NCBI GenBank assembly: GCA_041664945.1
Contig: JBAYJY010000188.1
Span: forward strand, 1 to 8,910
Length of the DNA stretch: 8,910 nucleotides
Reading direction: 5' to 3'
Source: JBAYJY01 sp041664945
Lineage (GTDB): Bacteria; UBP15; UBA6099
Under the pieces are notes generated by a model. It did no database searches, was not told the DNA's origin, and saw only the letters and a program-made list of their open reading frames with translations. Shown in pieces: positions 6,301 through 8,910 of this stretch; the stretch's first letter is position 1, and every line of letters starts with the position of its first letter. Made by a program: the position numbers and the translations under genes.

Positions 6301-6329
6301 TTGACTTTATGGCCGATTTGTATCATATT
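6301..6329 (+). promoter_or_regulatory. candidate promoter upstream of prs
   Basis: TTGACT (6301-6306) matches the -35 consensus at five of six bases. At 17 bases it is followed by CATATT (6324-6329), a mediocre -10. A perfect TATAAT lies at 6349-6354 but has no good -35 (TATTAA at the 17-base spacing). Transcription from it would begin about 4-7 bases before the start codon. The 155-base gap between the glmU-type gene and prs is otherwise AT-rich and empty. Confidence 0.4.
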
Positions 6330-6367
6330 AATTTATTTGTGTCGCGCTTATAATTAAGGAGCGGATG

Positions 6368-7378
6368 ATGGCGAAGAGTTGTGAGAAGAAAAATGTGCGT
6401 ACGATCCCGAAATATGTGGAGATGTCGCTTGTCGCCGGGCAGGGCAATCCGGTTCTCTCCGAAAAAATCGCGGCCAGCATCGGAATGGAGCTTGCGGACG
6501 TAACAGTCAGCAGATTTAAAGATGGCGAGAGCCATATTCAGATAGGCGATCAGAGCATGCGCGGCAAGAACGCGTTTGTGATACAGTCGGTTTGCCGGCC
6601 AGTGAACGACAACCTGATGGACCTGCTAATAATGATAGACGCTCTGAAAAGGGCGTCGGCCTCTCGAATAACAGCGGTCATTCCTTATTACGGTTATGCG
6701 CGGCAGGATAAGAAAGTAAACCCTCGAGAGCCGATCACAGCGAAGCTTGTGGCTGATTTGCTGGAAACCGCGGGAGTCAGCCGCGTGATGGCGATGGACC
6801 TGCACTCGGCGTCGATTCAGGGATTCTTCAATATACCGGTTGACCATTTAACGTCGCTTCCGACGGCGGTGAAGTATTTTGAAAAGCACGAAATCGGCGG
6901 CGACGGCACGGTGATAATATCGCCTGACGTAGGCGGAGTGGCGAGAGCGAGGAAAGTCGCTGAGCGGGTCGGCTCCCCGCTGGCGATTATTTCAAAGCGC
7001 AGACTCAAGGCGAACGAAGTTGAAGTGTTCGAGATAATCGGTTCGGTAGCCGGCAAAAAATGCCTGATGATAGACGACATGGTGGACACAGCCGGCACGC
7101 TAATCAAAGGCGCTGAGATGTTGAAAAAGGCGGGAGCGAAATCAGTAAGCGCGTACTGCACGCACGGAATTCTATCTGAGCCCGCTGTGGAGAACCTTAG
7201 GACATCGCAGATAGAGGAGCTCATTATAACCGACACGATACCGCTTCTGCCGCAGTATAAGAAAGAGCCGAAGATAAAAGTGATATCAGTTGCAAAGGTG
7301 TTCGGCGAAGCGATTCTCAGGGCATTCGAGGAAAAATCAATAAGCGTACTGTTTTTTGATAAAGTAAAGAATAAATGA
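6368..7378 (+). CDS. prs: ribose-phosphate pyrophosphokinase (PRPP synthetase)
   Basis: The enzyme transfers pyrophosphate from ATP to ribose 5-phosphate, giving PRPP for purine, pyrimidine, NAD, histidine and tryptophan synthesis. The 336-residue protein is a class I Prs. It shows SRFKDGES (48-55), the ATP-site YYGYARQDKK (107-116), the signature DLHSASIQGFFNIPVDHL (144-161) with His146, the catalytic loop ISKRR with Lys210 and Arg212 (equivalent to B. subtilis Lys197/Arg199), and the PRPP loop MIDDMVDTAGTL (234-245). It is about 20 residues longer than the usual 317, from a basic N-terminal extension and a few extra C-terminal residues. Two adjacent ATGs lie at 6365 and 6368; AAGGAG (6356-6361) is 6 bases from the second and only 3 from the first, so I use 6368. 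The signature reads HSAS where most bacterial enzymes have HAGQ or HAAQ. It sits in the conserved glmU-prs-rplY-pth order. Confidence 0.96.
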   Translation: MAKSCEKKNVRTIPKYVEMSLVAGQGNPVLSEKIAASIGMELADVTVSRFKDGESHIQIGDQSMRGKNAFVIQSVCRPVNDNLMDLLIMIDALKRASASRITAVIPYYGYARQDKKVNPREPITAKLVADLLETAGVSRVMAMDLHSASIQGFFNIPVDHLTSLPTAVKYFEKHEIGGDGTVIISPDVGGVARARKVAERVGSPLAIISKRRLKANEVEVFEIIGSVAGKKCLMIDDMVDTAGTLIKGAEMLKKAGAKSVSAYCTHGILSEPAVENLRTSQIEELIITDTIPLLPQYKKEPKIKVISVAKVFGEAILRAFEEKSISVLFFDKVKNK

Positions 7379-7405
7379 ACGGCGGGTTTAACACCTGTTG
7401 AGTCG

Positions 7406-7415
7406 AAAAGGGAGG
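7406..7415 (+). promoter_or_regulatory. strong ribosome binding site for rplY
   Basis: AAAAGGGAGG lies 8 bases before the ATG at 7424, in keeping with high ribosomal-protein expression. The gap from prs is only 45 bases with no terminator, so prs and rplY are probably on one transcript. Confidence 0.75.
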
Positions 7416-7423
7416 AAAAGAAT

Positions 7424-8164
7424 ATGGCGGATGTAAAAATAATGGCGCAGACGAGAGAAGAGACCGGAAAAGGCGCTATGAGAAGAATCAGAAACGGCAA
7501 GCAGATACCCGCGATTCTGTATGGCGAAAAAAGAGATCCGGTTTGTCTGAAACTGCAGACAATCGAGATTGAAAGACTTCTGAACCGCGGCGGGGCGCAC
7601 TCGATTCTCGATCTGCAGATAGACGACGCGAAGGAAAAGAATCTCGCGATGATCAAGGAAGTCCAGCACGCCACGATGACGAGCAAGATTCTTCACATGG
7701 ACCTTATCCGCATTTCGCTCGATAAGAAGGTTGAAGTCAACATCGAACTCGAAATCATCAACACCGACGAGGTCAAGAAGCGCGGCGGCATCATCACCCA
7801 GATGATCAACGAGTTGACTGTTGAATGCTTCCCGGACAATATTCCTGAAACGATCAAGCTCGATCTAGCGAATGCGGCGACCGGCGACTCGTTCAAGATA
7901 CACGATCTGATTGTGGACGAAAGCGTTACGATAATGAACGATCCGGAAGAAGTCATTGTCGCTATCCTCGCGCCGAAGGCTGAGGAAGCTGCTGCTGCGG
8001 CAACCGAAGGCGAAGCTGCTGAAGGCGATGCCGCGGGCGGCGCCAAAGCAGGCGACGCTAAAGCCGGAGCCAAGGCCGGAGATGCTAAGGGCGGAGCCAA
8101 AGCCGGCGATGCTAAGGGCGGAGACGCCAAGCCGGGCGCGGCTAAGGGCGGCGCCAAGAAATAA
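7424..8164 (+). CDS. rplY: large ribosomal subunit protein bL25, Ctc/TL5 type, with repetitive tail
   Basis: bL25 binds 5S rRNA in the large ribosomal subunit; the long Ctc/TL5 form adds a C-terminal beta domain. Residues 1-93 form the 5S-binding L25 domain (TREETGKGAMRRIRNGKQIP at 10-29, ILYGEK, then HMDLIRI at 91-97). Residues 100-183 are the beta domain (VEVNIELE, GGIITQMINELTVECFPDNI, ending DPEEVIVAILAP). Residues 185-246 are an unstructured tail of Ala, Gly, Lys, Asp and Glu. Within it a 9-residue unit, GAKAGDAK plus Ala/Gly, occurs three times in tandem (206-232), then decays. The first part of the tail is acidic (EE, EGE, EGD) and the second basic. Tails of this composition are common in Ctc proteins, but the regular repeat is notable. 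ATG 7424 is set by a strong ribosome binding site. The gene lies between prs and pth as in Bacillus. Confidence 0.94.
   Translation: MADVKIMAQTREETGKGAMRRIRNGKQIPAILYGEKRDPVCLKLQTIEIERLLNRGGAHSILDLQIDDAKEKNLAMIKEVQHATMTSKILHMDLIRISLDKKVEVNIELEIINTDEVKKRGGIITQMINELTVECFPDNIPETIKLDLANAATGDSFKIHDLIVDESVTIMNDPEEVIVAILAPKAEEAAAAATEGEAAEGDAAGGAKAGDAKAGAKAGDAKGGAKAGDAKGGDAKPGAAKGGAKK
8039..8119 (+). repeat. three tandem 27-bp units in the rplY tail
   Basis: Units at 8039-8065, 8066-8092 and 8093-8119 each encode GAKAGDAK followed by Ala or Gly. The copies differ at many third codon positions (for example GGC/GGA, AAA/AAG, GAC/GAT), while the protein units differ only at the last residue. Degraded continuation units follow to 8161. 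Confidence 0.8.
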
Positions 8165-8216
8165 GTTCCCGGCTTCACGTTCGTTCGATAATTTCATTAT
8201 TACTCCAGCGAAAGTA

Positions 8217-8225
8217 TGTTATATT
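8217..8225 (+). promoter_or_regulatory. candidate extended -10 element for pth
   Basis: TG (8217-8218), one base, then TATATT (8220-8225) fits an extended -10. The -35 position (8197-8202, TTATTA) is poor. Transcription would begin near 8232, about 80 bases before the preferred pth start. No terminator is evident after rplY, so pth could also be read from upstream. Confidence 0.33.
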
Positions 8226-8311
8226 ATTAGCGTTATATTTCTGCGCCTGATCGTAACGATATCGGGATGGATTATTTTTTTAACCCGATCCGGAAAACAG
8301 GCGGCGGTGAC

Positions 8312-8908
8312 ATGAAGATGGACAAGCATGAAGGCGTCAGAGTTATTGTAGGTCTCGGAAACCCGGGCCGCCGATATATGCGAACGCGGCACAATATCGG
8401 GTTCATGGCGCTTGATACGTTTACAGGGCGGCTTGGCAGGCCGTTCAAACAGAAAAAGACGCCGGACTTCATCAGGGCGGATTACAATTGCGGGATTTAT
8501 GATTTGATAACGATTAAGCCGCAGATGTACATGAATCTGAGCGGCGAAGCGCTGATGCGCGTCGGATTGAACTGGCAAAGCCTGAAATCGTCGATGCTTG
8601 TTGTATATGATGATGTGACGATCGATCTTGGACGGATAAGGCTGAGGCGTTCCGGCAGCGCCGGCGGGCATAAGGGCATAAAGAACATCATAGATGTCAT
8701 TGGATCGCAGGAGATTGCGCGCCTTCGAGTCGGCGTCGGAAATAATCCCGAAATGGATATGGCGGATTATGTTCTTCAGGCATTTGGAAAAGAAGAAAAA
8801 AAACTGCTCCCGGATATGTTGGAACTTGCGGCGGATGCCATTGAAGCGGCGGTTGAAGACGGAGTTGATTCGGCCATGAACCGGTTTAACAGCGGCGCCG
8901 AAAAATAA
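8312..8908 (+). CDS. pth: peptidyl-tRNA hydrolase
   Basis: Pth cleaves the ester bond of peptidyl-tRNAs dropped from ribosomes, recycling tRNA in the cytosol. With the start at 8312 the protein has 198 residues, the normal size. Substrate and catalytic residues are Asn17 and His27 in VGLGNPGRRYMRTRHNIGF (13-31), Asn75 in KPQMYMNLSG (69-78) and Asp100 in VVYDDVTIDLG (97-107). These equal E. coli Asn10, His20, Asn68 and Asp93 at a constant offset of 7. At the same offset, E. coli Asn114 of GGHNG is Lys121 here (GGHKG). An in-frame ATG at 8267 would add 15 non-conserved residues and has no good ribosome binding site. AGGCGG (8299-8304) lies 7 bases before 8312, and ATG 8318 is a further option with GGTGA 7 bases upstream. 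It closes the glmU-prs-rplY-pth order and ends 2 bases before the window edge. Confidence 0.95.
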   Translation: MKMDKHEGVRVIVGLGNPGRRYMRTRHNIGFMALDTFTGRLGRPFKQKKTPDFIRADYNCGIYDLITIKPQMYMNLSGEALMRVGLNWQSLKSSMLVVYDDVTIDLGRIRLRRSGSAGGHKGIKNIIDVIGSQEIARLRVGVGNNPEMDMADYVLQAFGKEEKKLLPDMLELAADAIEAAVEDGVDSAMNRFNSGAEK

Positions 8909-8910
8909 TA

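Noticed and set aside
6213..6364. Frameshifted remnant of the GlmU acetyltransferase domain
   Set aside because: The gap is only about 150 bases, AT-rich and without hexapeptide repeats; the full domain needs about 600 bases.
6817..7686. 289-codon reverse-strand frame opposite prs and rplY
   Set aside because: It spans two well-supported + strand genes and the gap between them, and shows no family motif; its Ser/Phe/Ile-rich composition is what the antisense of such genes gives.
7693..8178. Reverse-strand Pro/Ala/Ser-rich frame opposite the rplY tail
   Set aside because: Its repeats are the antisense reading of the bL25 tail repeats; no ribosome binding site or domain supports it.
8267..8311. 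Earlier ATG start for pth
   Set aside because: It would add 15 residues not found in the family and lacks a spaced ribosome binding site.
1..8910. CRISPR array, insertion sequence, tRNA/rRNA, prophage or defence system
   Set aside because: No spaced direct repeats, transposase motifs, cloverleaf or rRNA sequence, integrase or toxin-antitoxin pair is visible; the genes are standard housekeeping families.

Overview
The window reads as a compact stretch of bacterial housekeeping chromosome. All nine genes are on the + strand, with short gaps, strong GGAGG-type ribosome binding sites and moderately GC-rich codon use. Three genes (yjbQ-like, asd and the glmU-type gene) appear to start with TTG. 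Gene content (RodA, a UDP-GlcNAc pyrophosphorylase domain, bL25, bacterial Pth) indicates a peptidoglycan-building bacterium. The order pyrophosphorylase - prs - rplY - pth matches the classic Bacillus/Clostridium arrangement (glmU-prs-ctc-pth). The proteins do not let me name a phylum; an uncultured or deep-branching lineage is only a guess.

Layout. 2-1282 encodes a DUF1015 protein of unknown function. 1433-3183 looks like one transcription unit: a YjbQ/UPF0047 protein, aspartate-semialdehyde dehydrogenase and a 90-residue protein I do not recognise. It ends at one or two intrinsic terminators (3222-3285). After a structured gap and a good extended -10 promoter (3389-3416) come triosephosphate isomerase (3452-4216) and RodA (4315-5424). 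Next is a stand-alone GlmU-type nucleotidyltransferase domain (5469-6212) lacking the acetyltransferase half. Then follow PRPP synthetase (6368-7378), ribosomal protein bL25 of the long Ctc type with a repetitive Ala/Gly/Lys/Asp tail (7424-8164), and peptidyl-tRNA hydrolase (8312-8908).

The genes share central roles rather than forming one pathway: lysine/threonine/methionine/diaminopimelate entry (asd), glycolysis (tpiA), cell-wall elongation and precursor supply (rodA, pyrophosphorylase domain), nucleotide precursor supply (prs) and translation (rplY, pth). Asd and the pyrophosphorylase both feed peptidoglycan synthesis (diaminopimelate and UDP-GlcNAc), where RodA acts.

I see no mobile element, CRISPR array, tRNA, rRNA, phage gene or defence system, and no convincing evidence of an undescribed multi-gene system. 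The points most worth a second look are the single-domain GlmU, the 90-residue protein with a FliF-like C-terminal motif, the 9-residue repeats in the bL25 tail, a Lys at the Pth position equivalent to E. coli Asn114, and a hairpin that would cover the ribosome binding site of the YjbQ gene. The longest gene-free stretch is 268 bases (3184-3451).
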